Source: Balaenoptera acutorostrata (taxonomy: Eukaryota > Chordata > Mammalia > Artiodactyla > Balaenopteridae). Taken from it: DNA of 64,000 nt. Numbering within the stretch: the stretch's first letter is position 1; each line of letters opens with the position of its first letter. A program made the translations under genes and the position numbers. The stretch covers positions 54,586,207-54,650,206 of the forward strand of contig NC_080078.1 in NCBI RefSeq assembly GCF_949987535.1, in the 5' to 3' direction. Below, piece after piece: positions 36,844 through 47,800 of the stretch. The notes under the pieces were generated by a model, which made no database searches, was not told the DNA's origin, and worked only from the letters and a program-made list of their open reading frames with translations.

Positions 36844-37811
36844 AGGATTAACCAAGATGGTGGAGTAGAAGGACGTGCTCTCACTCCCTCTTGCGAGAGC
36901 ACCAGAATCACAACTGGCTGCTGGACAATCATTGACAGGAAGACCCTGGACTTCACCAAGGAGGATACCCCACGTCCAAGGACAGAGGAGAAGCCACAGT
37001 GAGACGGTAGGAGGGGCGCAATCAGAGAAAAATCAAATCCCATAACTGCTGGGTGGGTGACTCACAGACTGGCAAACACTTATACCACAGAAGTCCACCC
37101 ACTGGAGTGAAGGTTCTGAGCCCCACATCAGGCTTCCCAACCTGGGGGTCCGGCAACGGGAGGAGGAATTCCTGGAGAATCAGACTTGGAAGCCTAGTGG
37201 GAATTGATTGCAGGACTTTGACAGGACTGGGGGAAACAGAGACCCCACTCTTGGAGGGCACACACAAAGTAATGTGTGCATCGGGACCCAGGGGAAGGAG
37301 CAGTGACCCTGGGGGAGACTGAACCAGACCTACCTGCTGGTGTTGGGGGGTCTCCTGCAGAGGCGAGTGGTGGCTCTGTTTCACCGTGGGGATAAGGACA
37401 CTGGCAGCAGAGGTCCTGGGAAGTTCTCCTTGGCGTGAGCCCTCCCAGAGTCTGCCATTAAACCCACCAAAGAGCACGGGTAGGCTCCAGTGTTGGGTTG
37501 CCTCAGGCAAAACAACCAACAGGGAGGGAACCCAGCCCCACCCATCAACAGTCAAGTGGATTAAGGTTTTACTGAGCTCTGACCGCCACAGCAACAGGGA
37601 GGGAACCCAGCCCCACCCATCAACAGTCAAGTGGATTAAGGTTTTACTGAGCTCTGACCGCCACAGCAACAGTCAGCTCTACCCACCACCAGAGCCTCCC
37701 ATCAAGCCTCTTAGATAGCCTCAACCACCAGAGGGCAGACAACAGAAGCAAGAAAAACTACAATCCTGCAGCCTGTGGACCAAAAACCACAGTTACAGAA
37801 AGACAGAGAAG
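36844..37811 (+). promoter_or_regulatory. L1 5' UTR with internal promoter
   Basis: The start 'aggattaaccaagatggtgg' includes caagatgg at 36853-36860, the YY1-type site that fixes transcription start at the first base in L1s. The region is GC-richer than its surroundings and contains a 75-bp direct duplication (37517-37666). L1 5' UTRs carry an internal RNA polymerase II promoter and often antisense activity; promoter function here is inferred from family knowledge. Confidence 0.8.
37517..37666 (+). repeat. 75-bp tandem duplication in the L1 5' UTR
   Basis: Two adjacent copies, 37517-37591 and 37592-37666, each starting caacagggagggaacccag, appear identical. Because 75 is a multiple of three, an antisense 215-codon open frame (37669-37022) continues through both copies. 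Confidence 0.95.
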
Positions 37812-38717
37812 ATGAAAAGGCAGAGGGCTATGTACCAGATGAAGGAACAAGAAAAAACCCCAGAAAAACAACTAAATGAAGTGGAGATAGGCAACCTTCC
37901 AGAAAAAGAATTCAGAATAATGATAGTGAAGATGATCCAGGACCTCGGAATAAGAATGGAGGCAAAGATTGAGAAGATGCAAGAAATGATTAATAAAGAC
38001 CTAGAAGAATTAAAGAACAAACAAACAGAGATGACCAATACAATAACTGAAATGAAAACTACACTAGAAGGAATCAATAGCAGAATAACTGAGGCAGAAG
38101 AATGGATAAGTGACCTGGAACACAGAATGGTGGAATTCACTGCTGCGGAACAGACTAAAGAAAAAAGAATGAAAAGAAATGAAGACAGCCTAAGAGACCT
38201 CTGGGACAACATTAAACGCAACAACATTCGCATTATAGGGGTCCCAGAAGGAGAAGAGAGAGAGAAAGGACCCGAGAAAATATTTGAAGAGGTTATAGTT
38301 GAAAACTTCCCTAACATGGGAAAGGAAATAGCCCCCCAAGTCCAGGAAGCACAGAGAGTCCCATACAGGATAAACCCAAGGAGAAACACGCTGAGACACA
38401 TAGTAATCAAAGTGGCAAAAATTAAAGACAAAGAAAAATTATTGAAAGCAGCAAGGGAAAAACGACAAATAACATACAAGGGCACTCCCATAAGGTTAAC
38501 AGCTGATTTCTCAGCAGAAACTCTGCAAGCCAGAAGGGAGTGGCATGATATACTTCAAGTGATGAAAGGGAAGAACCTACAACCAAGATTACTCTACCCG
38601 GCAAGGATCTCATTTAGATTTGATGGAGAAATCAAAAGCTTTACAGACAAGCAAAAGCTAAGAGAATTCAGCACCACCAAACCAGCTCTACAACAAATGC
38701 TAAAGGAACTTCTCTAA
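37812..38717 (+). CDS. L1 ORF1 protein (RNA-binding chaperone), intact
   Basis: An uninterrupted 301-residue frame begins MKRQRAMYQMKEQEK. By family knowledge, L1 ORF1p is a trimeric nucleic-acid chaperone that coats L1 RNA in cytoplasmic particles and is needed for retrotransposition. Residues about 40-115 are rich in E, K, Q and heptad-spaced I/L/M, fitting the trimerising coiled coil. About 120-215 fit the RRM-type domain (containing N-N-I-R-I-I-G-V-P-E-G and R-H-I-V-I-K-V). About 220-295 fit the C-terminal domain (L-T-A-D-F-S-A-E-T and A-R-R-E-W-H-D-I). Length is near the usual 300-340. No stop or frameshift is visible. It starts after a 968-bp 5' UTR and ends 58 bp before ORF2. Whether it is expressed is unknown. 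Confidence 0.93.
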   Translation: MKRQRAMYQMKEQEKTPEKQLNEVEIGNLPEKEFRIMIVKMIQDLGIRMEAKIEKMQEMINKDLEELKNKQTEMTNTITEMKTTLEGINSRITEAEEWISDLEHRMVEFTAAEQTKEKRMKRNEDSLRDLWDNIKRNNIRIIGVPEGEEREKGPEKIFEEVIVENFPNMGKEIAPQVQEAQRVPYRINPRRNTLRHIVIKVAKIKDKEKLLKAAREKRQITYKGTPIRLTADFSAETLQARREWHDILQVMKGKNLQPRLLYPARISFRFDGEIKSFTDKQKLREFSTTKPALQQMLKELL

Positions 38718-38775
38718 GTGGGAAACACAAGAGAAGAAAAGGACCTACAAAAACAAACCCAAAACAATTAAGAAA

Positions 38776-41700
38776 ATGGTCATAGGAACATACATATCGA
38801 TAATTACCTTAAACGTGAATGGATTAAATGCCCCAACCAAAAGACATAGACTGGCTGAATGGATACAAAAACAAGACCCATATATATGCTGTCTACAAGA
38901 GACCCACTTTAGACCTAGGGACACATACAGACTGAAAGTGAGGGGATGGAAAAAGATATTCCATGCAAATGGAAATCAAAAGAAAGCTGGAGTAGCTATA
39001 CTCATATCAGATAAAATAGACTTTAAAATAAAGAATGTTACAAGAGACAAGGAAGGGCACTACATAATGATCCAGGGATCAATCCAAGAAGAAGATATAA
39101 CAATTATAAATATATATGCACCCAACATAGGAGCACCTGAATACATAAGGCAACTGCTAACAGCTATGAAAGAGGAAATCGACAGTAACACAATAATAGT
39201 GGGGGACTTTAACACCTCACTTACACCAATGGACAGATCATCCAAAATGAAAAATAAATAAGGAAACAGAAGCTTTAAATGACACAATAGACCAGATAGA
39301 TTTAATTGATATATATAGGACATTCCATCCAAAAACAGCAGATTACACGTTCTTCTCAAGTGCGCATGGAACATTCTCTAGGATAGATCACATCTTGGGT
39401 CACAAATCAAGCCTCAGTAAATTTAAGAAAATTGAAATCATATCAAGCATCTTTTCTGACCACAACGCTATGAGATTAGAAATGAATTACAGGGAAAAAA
39501 ACATAAAAAAGACAAACACATGGAGGCTAAACAATACGTTACTAAATAACCAAGAGATCACTGAAGAAATCAAAGAGGAAATAAAAAAATACCTAGAGAC
39601 AAATGACAATGAAAAAACGACGACCCAAAACCTATGGGATGCAGCAAAAGCGGTTCTAAGAGGGAAGTTTATAGCTATACAAGCCTACCTAAAGAAACAA
39701 GAAAAATCTCAAGTAAACAATCTAACCTTACATCTAAAGAAACTAGAGAAAGAAGAACAAACAAAACCCAAAGTTAGCAGAAGGAAAGAAATCATAAAGA
39801 TCAGAGCAGAAATAAATGGAATAGAAACAAAGAAAACAATAGCAAGGATCAATAAAACTAAAAGTTGGTTCTTTGAGAAGATAAACAAAATAGATAAGCC
39901 ATTAGCCAGACTCATCAAGAAAAAGAGGGAGAGGACTCAAATCAATAAAATCAGAAATGAAAAAGGAGAAGTTACAACAGACACCGCAGAAATACAAAGC
40001 ATCTTAAGAGACTACTACAAGCAACTTTATGCTAATAAAATGGACAACCTGGAAGAAATGGACAAATTCTTAGAAAGGTATAACCTTCCAAGACTGAATC
40101 AGGAAGAAACAGAAAATATGAACAGACCAATCACAAGTAATGAAATTGAAACTGTGATTAAAAATCTTCCAACAAACAAAAGTCCAGGACCAGATGGCAT
40201 CACAGGTGAATTCTATCAAACATTTAGAGAAGAGCTAACACCCATCCTTCTCAAACTCTTCCAAAAAATTGCAGAGGAAGGAACACTCCCAAACTCATTC
40301 TATGAGGCCACCATCACCCTGATACCAAAACCAGACAAAGACACTACAAAAAAAGAAAATTACAGACCAATATCACTGATGAATATAGATGCAAATATCC
40401 TCAACAAAATACTAGCAAACAGAATCCAACAACACATTAAAAGGATCATACACCACGATCAAGTGGGATTTATCCCAGGGATGCAAGGATTCTTCAATAT
40501 ACTCAAATCAATCAATGTGATACACCATATTAACAAATTGAAGAATAAAAACCATATGGTCATCTCAATAGATGCAGAAAAAGCTTTTGACAAAATTCAA
40601 CACCCATTTCTGATAAAAACTCTCCAGAAAGTGGGCATAGAGGGAACCTACCTCAACTTAATAAAGGCCATATATGACAAACCCACAGCAAACATCATTC
40701 TCAATGGTGAAAAACTGAAAGCATTTCCTCTAAGATCAGGAACGAGACAAGGATGTCCACTCTCACCACTATTATTCAACATAGTTCTCGAAGTCCTAGC
40801 CACGGGAATCAGAGAAGAAAAAGAAATAAAAGGAATACAAATTGGAAAAGAAGAAGTAAAACTGTCACTGTTTGCGGATGACATGATACTATACATAGAG
40901 AATCCTAAAACTGCCACCAGAAAACTGCTAGAGCTAATTAATGAATATGGTAAAGTTGCAGGATACAAAATTAATGCACAGAAATCTCTTGCATTCCTAT
41001 ACACTAATGATGAAAAATCTGAAAGAGAAATCATGGAAACACTCCCATTTACTATTGCAACATAAAGAATAAAATACCTAGGAATAAACCTACCTAGGGA
41101 GAGAAAAGACCTGTATGCAGAAAACTATAAAACACTGATGAAAGAAATTAAAGATGATACCAACAGATGGAGAGATATACCATGTTCTTGGATTGGAAGA
41201 ATCAACATTGTGAAAATGAGTATACTACCCAAAGCAATCTACAGATTCAATGCAATCCCTATCAAATTACCAATGGCATTTTTTACGGAGCTAGAACAAA
41301 TCATCTTAAAATTTGTATGGAGACACAAAAGACCCCGAATAGCCAAAACTGTCTTGAGGCAAAAAAATGGAGCTGGAGGAATCAGACTCCCTGACTTCAG
41401 ACTATACTACAAAGCTACAGTAATCAAGACAATATGGTACTGGCACAAAAACAGAAACATAGATGAATGGAACAAGATAGAAAGCCCAGAGATTAACCCA
41501 CACACCTATGGTCAACTAATCTATGACAAAGGAGGCAAAGATATACAATGGAGAAAAGACAGTCTCTTCAATAAGTGGTGCTGGGAAAACTGGACAGCTA
41601 CATGTAAAAGAATGAAATTAGAATACTCCCTAACACCATACACAAAAATAAACTCAAAATGGATTAGAGACCTAAATATAAGACTGGACACTATACAACT

Positions 41701-42595
41701 CTTAGAGGAAAACATAGGAAGAACACTCTTTGACATAAATCACAGCAAGATCTTTTTTGATCCACCTCCTAGAGTAATGGAAATAAAAACAAAAATAAAC
41801 AAGTGGGACCTAATGAAACTTCAAAGCTTTTGTACAGCAAAGGAAACCATAAACAAGACGAAAAGACAACCCTCAGAATGGGAGAAAATATTTGCAAATG
41901 AATCAACGGACAAAGGATCAATCTCCAAAATATGTAAACAGCTCATTCAGCTCAATATCAAAGAAACAAACACCCCAATCCAAAAATGGGCAGAAGACCT
42001 AAATAGACATTTCTCCAAAGAAGACATACAGACGGCCACGAAGCACATGAAAAGATGCTCAACATCACTAATTATTAGAGAAATGCAAATCAAAACTACA
42101 ATGAGGTATCACCTCACTCCTGTTAGAATGGGCATCATCAGAAAATCTACACACAACAAATGCTGGAGAGGATGTGGAGAAAAGGGAAACCTCTTGCACT
42201 GTTGGTGGGAATGTAAATTGATACAGCCACTATGGAGAACAATATGGAGGTTCCTTAGAAAACTAAAAATAGAATTACCATATGACCCAGCAATCCCACT
42301 ACTGGGCATATACTCAGAGAAAACCGTAATTCAAAAAGACACATGCACCCGAATGTTCATTGCAGCACTATTTACAATAGCCAGGTCATGGAAGCAACCT
42401 AAATGCCCATCAACAGATGAATGGATAAAGAAGATGTGGTACATATATACAATGGAATATTACTCAGCCATAAAAAGGAACAAAATTGAGTCATTTGTTG
42501 AGACGTGGATGGATCTAGAGACTGTCATACAGAGTGAAGTAAGTCAGAAAGAGAAAAACAAATATCATATATTAATGCATGTATGTGGAACCTAG
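38776..42595 (+). pseudogene. L1 ORF2 (endonuclease/reverse transcriptase), two inactivating lesions
   Basis: The enzyme nicks target DNA and copies L1 RNA into it. The first 161 residues carry the endonuclease motifs L-N-V-N-G (N13), Q-E-T (E42) and G-D-F-N-T (D144, N146). A frame change follows at a run of five A (39250-39254), giving a stop at 39259-39261. Coding resumes in the next frame: R-I-D-H, then S-D-H-N completes the endonuclease, followed by the reverse transcriptase with F-A-D-D at 40871-40882. An in-frame TAA at 41063-41065 breaks it again. The last segment (open from before 41138 to 42595) has the C-terminal cysteine motif C-W-R-G-C-G...H-C-W-W-E-C. Other than these two lesions the protein, about 1270 codons in all, looks complete. 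No full-length ORF2p can be made from this copy. Confidence 0.95.
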
Positions 42596-42803
42596 AAAAA
42601 TGGTACAGATGAGCCAGTTTGCAGGGCAGAAGTTGAGACACAGATGTAGAGAATGGACATATGGACACCAAGGGGGGAATACTGCGGTGAGGTGGGGATG
42701 GTGGTGTGCTGAATTGGGCGATTGGGATTGACATGTATACACTGATGTGTATAAAACTGATGCCTAATAAGAACCTGCAGTATAAAAAAACAAACAAAAC
42801 AAC
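42596..42803 (+). other. L1 3' UTR and internal A-rich tail
   Basis: This short 3' UTR runs from the ORF2 stop to 'taataagaacctgcagtata', followed by aaaaaaacaaacaaaac. The same 3' end (antisense) closes the separate L1 at 30751-31924, confirming that L1 proper ends near 42782 and that the DNA beyond is not L1. Confidence 0.88.
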
Positions 42804-43724
42804 TAATACTAAACTTTCATTGGGTTATTTGTATGGAAATATGTTAATATAATTGTTTCAGACATTACATGAAATTTCTAAAAATCTTATATTTGTATTT
42901 GTATGGAAATATGTATGGAAATATGCTAATATAAATGTTTCAGACATTACATGAAATTTCTAAAAATCTTATATTTGTATTTGTATGGAAATATGTATGG
43001 AAATATGTTAATATAAATGTTTCAGACATTACATGAAATTTCTAAAAATCTTATATGTTCTGGTATAATGTTATAAGTAATAATCCTAGTTATTACTTTA
43101 AAATGTATATCTCAGAAATAACTAATTTTCTTGTCAACTGCATTATTATGAACTTTCATCTGATCTTTAACTGTGGTCATTTTTAAGTCTTTTGTCATTT
43201 ACAGACAGTTCTGGGTGTACTCTGATGATTTTGCAAATATGTTCCTATAAAAGGGTTTCATCTTCAAGAAATTCATGGAAAAGACTCTGACAAGTACAGG
43301 TTTCTGGTAACTGACTGTACTGCTGAACTGAATGAATAAGCATTTTCAGAACTCTACTGAAAAACTGATGAACTCATAAAAGTGCTAACAAAAGATCAAG
43401 ATGAAAAATAAATTAATTACATGGGACTGAGTGAACTGATGAGGATGAGTATAATTTTTGTGACTTTCTGTCTGAATTAAAAAAAAAAAAAATCCCACAA
43501 GGACTCAGAGGCAAAGAATATACAAATCAATTTTCACTGCAAAGTAAAGGAGCTGTTACAGTGGAGGATTACTGGACTGAATGTCAATATTATGACATAG
43601 TATGAATGTGTTTCATGTTTGGTAATTGCAATCATTGTTGCTTTTGTTGTGGTCATCCATGTACAATGCTTGGTGTCAGTCTATTTATCTCTTGTAAAAA
43701 TAAAATACAGTGTGTGTGTGTGGG
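42804..43724 (+). other. 3'-transduced sequence (non-L1 cargo)
   Basis: About 920 bp lies between the L1 tail and the terminal poly(A), inside the target-site duplication. It opens with an 82-bp tandem repeat (about 42828-43053) and then becomes more complex sequence. An aataaa at 43699-43704 lies about 20 bp before the poly(A), so it could be the polyadenylation signal used. A second internal A run (43479-43491) is present. I find no open frame of note and do not recognise the source. It should match single-copy flanking DNA at the parental L1 locus. Confidence 0.85.
42828..43053 (+). repeat. 82-bp tandem repeat, about 2.8 copies
   Basis: The marker cagacattacatgaaatttc recurs at 42859, 42941 and 43023, giving an 82-bp period. 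Within the unit, 'tatggaaatatg' is itself duplicated in later copies. Confidence 0.92.
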
Positions 43725-44495
43725 AAAAAAAAAAAAAAAGAATTAACTTCTCATCCGTTCAAGTTTTATCATGAGATTACACCAACTCAGTCACATCTTC
43801 AGGCTCCATTTCTAATTCTATTTCTTTTGCTTTTTCCACATCTGCAGTGACTTCCTCCACTAAAGTGTCAAACCCCCCAAAGTCATCAGTGAGGGTTGGA
43901 ATCAACTTCTTCCAAATTCCTGCTAATGTTGATATTTTGACCTCTTCCCATGAATCCTGAATGTTCTTAATGACATCTAGATTGATGAATCCTTTCCAGA
44001 AGGTTTACAATTGACTTTGCCTGGATCCATCAGAGGAATCACTATCTATGACAGCTATAGCCTTATAAAATGTATTTCTTAAATAATAAGCCTTGAAGGT
44101 TGAAATTACTCCTGATCCATGGGCTCCAGAATGGATGTTGTGTTAGCAAGCATGAAAACAACATGAATGCCATTGTGTATCTCCATTGTCAATGAATAGT
44201 AATATTTTGAAAAGAATCTTTTTCTTTTTTTTCTGAGCAGTAGTTCCCAACAATGGACTTAAAATATTCAGTCAACTATGTTGTAAACAAACGTGCTATC
44301 ATTTGTTGTCCCGTGTATAGAGCAAAAGCAGATTAGATTTATCATCATTCTTAAGGGCACTATGATTTTCAGAATGGTAAATGAGCATTAGCTTCAACTT
44401 GAAGTCACCAGTTGCAGTAGTCCCTAACAAGAGACAGTCTGTCTTCTGAAGATTTGAAGCCAGACATTGACTTCTTCTCTCTAGCTATGAATATC

Positions 44496-44741
44496 TTAGA
44501 TGGCATCTTCTTCCAATAGAATGCTGTTTTGTCTACATTGACAATCTGTTGTGTAGCCACCTTCATTAATTATCTTAGCTAGATTTTCTAGATAACTTGC
44601 TTCAGGTTCTACATAAGTCCTTGCAGCTTCACCTTGCACTTTTATGTTATGGAGACAGTTTCTTTTCTTAAACCTCATGAACCAATTTCTGCTAGCTTCA
44701 GACTTTTCTTCTGAAGCTTCCTCACTGCTTTCAGCCTTCAT
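44496..44741 (-). pseudogene. Tigger1 transposase pseudogene fragment
   Basis: The 81-residue frame includes [11 protein letters not shown] and a [11 protein letters not shown] stretch, equivalent to residues of about 105-185 in the plus-strand Tigger1 copy at 1783-2358. The rest of the transposase lies in other frames either side and beyond the L1 insertions. It cannot encode a working enzyme. Confidence 0.85.
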
Positions 44742-45033
44742 AGAATTGAAGAGAGTTAGGGCTTCCCTCTGGATTAGGTTTTGGCATAAGGAAATGTTGT
44801 GGCTTCTTTGATCTTATATCCAGGCCACTAAAGCTTTCTCTATGTCAGCCATAAAGACGTTTCACTTTCTTATCACTTGTGTGTTCACTGGAGTATCACA
44901 TTTGATTTCCTTCAAGAACTTTTCCTTTGTACTCACAAGTTGGCTAACTGTTTGGCACAAGAGGTCTAATTTTTGGCCTATCTCAGCTTTCAACATGACT
45001 TCCTCACTAAGGTTAATCATGTCTAGCTTTTTT

Positions 45034-45378
45034 CAAATGCATTTTAAACATTTTAGATTTATTTATTTTTTATTGAGATAACATTGTTTTATGACATTAT
45101 ATGTTTAATATGTACACCATTATATTTCTACTTCTGTATACCGTACAGCATGTTCACACCAAAAATTTAGTTTCCATCTGGCACCATATAATTGATCCCC
45201 TTTGCCCATTTTGCCCTCCCCCCTGCCTCTTCCCCTATGGTAACCACCACTCTGTTCTCTGGATTTATATTTGCTTTTGTTTAGCTTGTTCATTTATTTT
45301 ATTTTTGTTTGTTTGCTTGTTTTTGATACTTCACATGAGTAAAATCATACAATATTTGTTATTCTCCACCTGATTTAT
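45034..45378 (-). mobile_element. Old L1 3' end inserted in Tigger1
   Basis: Antisense L1 3' UTR text, for example 'tattgagataacattgtttt' (45072), 'atgtacaccattatatttct' and 'catgttcacaccaaaaattt', interrupts Tigger1 between 'catgtctagctttt' (about 45032) and 'gattttaagtgaaagatgtg' (45379). It is a short 5'-truncated copy of an L1MA/L1MB-like type. The duplication at its ends is no longer clear. Confidence 0.75.
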
Positions 45379-45861
45379 GATTTTAAGTGAAAGATGTGCA
45401 ATTGTTTCTTTCACTCGAATACTTAGAGGCCATTGTAGGGTTATTAATTGGCTTAATTTAAATATTGTTTTATTTCAGCAAATAAGGATGTCTGAGGAGA
45501 GGGAGAGAGACAGCAGAAAGGTTAGTGGAACAGTCAGAACATACACATTTATTGATTATGTTCTCCATCTTATGTGGTCACAGTTTGCAGTTCCCCCAAA
45601 CCATTACAATAGTAACATCGAAGATCACTGATCACAGATCACCATAAAGAATATAATAATAATAATGAAAAAGTTTGAAATATTGTGAGAATTACCAAAA
45701 TGTAACCCAGAGGACAGAAGTGAGCAAATGCTATTGGAAAAGTGGTGCTGATCGACCTGCTTCATGCAGAGTAGCCACAAAACATCAATTTGTAAAAAAC
45801 AAAACATGTTCGTTTGTGAAGTGCAATAAGGCAAAGCACAATAAAGCCAGGTACGCCTGTA

Positions 45862-47415
45862 TTTTAATCTTCTTTCTCATCTAATTCCAAATTTTTAGAA
45901 GTCAAGAAAGTTTTAAGCTCTGCCTAGACAGTAGAAATGCATGAGAATAAACAGTGTGGGCTAATTACTGTGTGCATGAACACGATTAATTTTGCAAATT
46001 TGGCTTTCATTTTGTAACATACTGTCATCTTCAGAATATCACAGTTTCTGTGTTTTTAATTTAACCAAAAAAAAAAAAAAAATCCCCTAGCATTGAATTT
46101 CGACAATCATGTTAGATACCAAGTTATAATTAGATGAAGAATATGTAATCCATATTGGACACAGTTCAACATTTCTCTCAAATTGGAATATTAAATGGAA
46201 AATTAAGTAAATAAAGAAACTGACCTAAAAGTGTAGAATATTAAGCTTCAAAGATGTTTTTATTTTAATTTGGTTTATCCCTGGTGAGAGTGCCTTTACT
46301 TATCTTTGTGTCTCTAATTTAGCCGACCCTTTCCTGAAAATGAGCAAGAAATTCAAGATAAAGTAATCAAATACCTTACTCCAAGAATAAAAGATTTACA
46401 ACAGGAACACATAATTAGTAAATTTGCTCCTTTCAATAGTGTTTTCTCAGAAGTAATTTTTTTTTCTACTCTCTAGTGGGTAGAAAAAAAAATATTTCCT
46501 TGGAAGATCCACAGACTTTGGTGCTTTGCTACTGAAACTTCAAGGAGAGGAATCATTTGACCAAATGAAGGCAATTCTAGTTGATCAGCAACAGATTGAG
46601 GAGGTAGAGCAAGGAGGTGTGGGAAATACATTTGGGTAGGAAGGGTAGGACTTGCTTATGGCAAGCGTTGAAGGCACTTTTTGTTGCTGTGGAACACAAC
46701 ATCTAAGGTCTTGGTGACAAAATAATAATTGATATTTATCTTTTAAATTTCTGTGGTTACCTGAGTTCACCTGGGCAGTTCTATCACAGGGTCTCTCATG
46801 CAGTGTAATCAGGTGTCAGCAGGGACTGCATTCATCTGAAGGCTCAACTGGACAAAGCATTTAGGATGGCTGGCAGTTGTTGTCAACTGTCATTCAGGAT
46901 TTCAGCTGAGACTGTCACGAAGGGTGCCAAGGAGACATGTCCATAGGGATTGGGATTCTGACAGTAAGGTGTGGGCTCTGAGAGGGAATGTGTTAAGAAC
47001 AAGCATTCCAAAAGGCTCAGGCAGAAGCCACAAACATTCTTATGACCTAATCTTGAAGACCATGAAGCCACTTCTGTCATATTCTGTTGATCAAGTAAGT
47101 CAGTAAAGCCAGCCCTGATTCAGCTGGAGGGAAAAGAGACTTTGCCTCTTGATGAGGGAAGAAGACCCCATTGTGGAAGAACACGAAGCATGGGACATAT
47201 GGCCACAGCCATCTGTGGAAAAGATAAACTGCCACAAAGGATGTAAAGAAATGTTTCAGAGCAATAGGATCTCAACTAAGAGGTCTATTTTCACTGCTGC
47301 CATTATTCTTGTCCAGATTTCCACCATGTTTTACTTGAACTATTGAAGCAATTGTTTAGTTTCCTTGACTTCAGTCTATCCTCACCTTTAATCCACTTTT
47401 TCATCAACAGCCAGA
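45862..47415. other. Mostly unassigned sequence
   Basis: No gene found. A worn repeat at 46745-46930 ('gggtctctcatgcagtgtaa', 'catctgaaggctcaactgga') appears to belong to the same unassigned MER-type family as 26590-26893. Confidence 0.4.
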
Positions 47416-47419
47416 ATTC

Positions 47420-47800
47420 TGTTGACGTTAAACACTGAACATGTCACTCTCACACTTAAAGCCCATAAATATCTTCTCATTACACCTAGAATGACTCAGT
47501 TCCAGATCTTTTCTCCAGGTTTGTCTCTATCCACTACCACACCAGGGATCTCCTTTCAGCTTCTTAACTTTATGATGTTTGCTATTGCTTTAGACCTTTT
47601 CCAGATTCTCTTCTCTTAGACTGAAACACCCTTCACACCTTCCTTTCTTGGTTATTGACTATTTATATTTTAAGTCTTACTTTGATTGTCATTTAGGTCT
47701 ATAAAGTTTATATTCTTTGTGTTTTCATAATACATCTAGCAAAATATTTTTCACACAGAAATATAATTGTCTTATTTCTTAGTACTGTCCTCAAATAGAT
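47420..47800 (+). repeat. L2 LINE 3' fragment
   Basis: The order 'cccataaatatcttctcatt', 'gactgaaacacccttcacac' and a UTR-like 'gatgagatccataaattttc' fits a diverged L2 ORF2 end plus 3' UTR. Confidence 0.45.

Larger units (their letters stand above)
36844..43737 (+). mobile_element. Full-length young L1 with a 3' transduction
   Basis: This 6.9-kb element contains, in order, a 5' UTR (36844-37811), ORF1 (37812-38717), a 58-bp spacer, a broken ORF2 (38776-42595), the L1 3' UTR ending near 42782, an internal A-rich tail (42783-42803), about 920 bp of non-L1 DNA, and a terminal poly(A) (43725-43737). A perfect 16-bp target-site duplication encloses the whole. The low number of lesions in about 3.8 kb of ORF2 indicates a recent insertion on an evolutionary scale. 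The arrangement shows that the source L1 transcript read through its own polyadenylation site. Confidence 0.95.
36250..45859 (-). mobile_element. Tigger1 DNA transposon (minus strand), split by two L1 insertions
   Basis: Tigger1 sequence occurs in three blocks: about 36250-36843, 43738-45033 and 45379-45859. The right (5') terminus reads ggtacgcctg and is followed by TA (45860-45861). The left (3') terminus is worn: 'caagcatact' at 36250 may be the inverted-repeat end, with about 40 bp lost next to it. The first gap is the full-length L1 at 36844-43737; the second is an old L1 3' end at about 45034-45378. Removing both leaves a nearly complete 2.4-kb Tigger1. Pseudogene pieces include a minus-strand 81-residue frame at 44496-44741 matching the DNA-binding region of the transposase, and an 84-residue frame at 36504-36758 matching its C-terminal part. 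Confidence 0.88.

Noticed and set aside
37793..38491. 232-residue membrane-like frame on the minus strand
   Set aside because: It is the antisense of L1 ORF1; purine-rich coding sequence gives a hydrophobic antisense frame.
42828..43053. Regularly spaced direct repeats resembling a CRISPR array
   Set aside because: The units are contiguous 82-bp tandem copies without variable spacers, in a eukaryotic L1 insertion.
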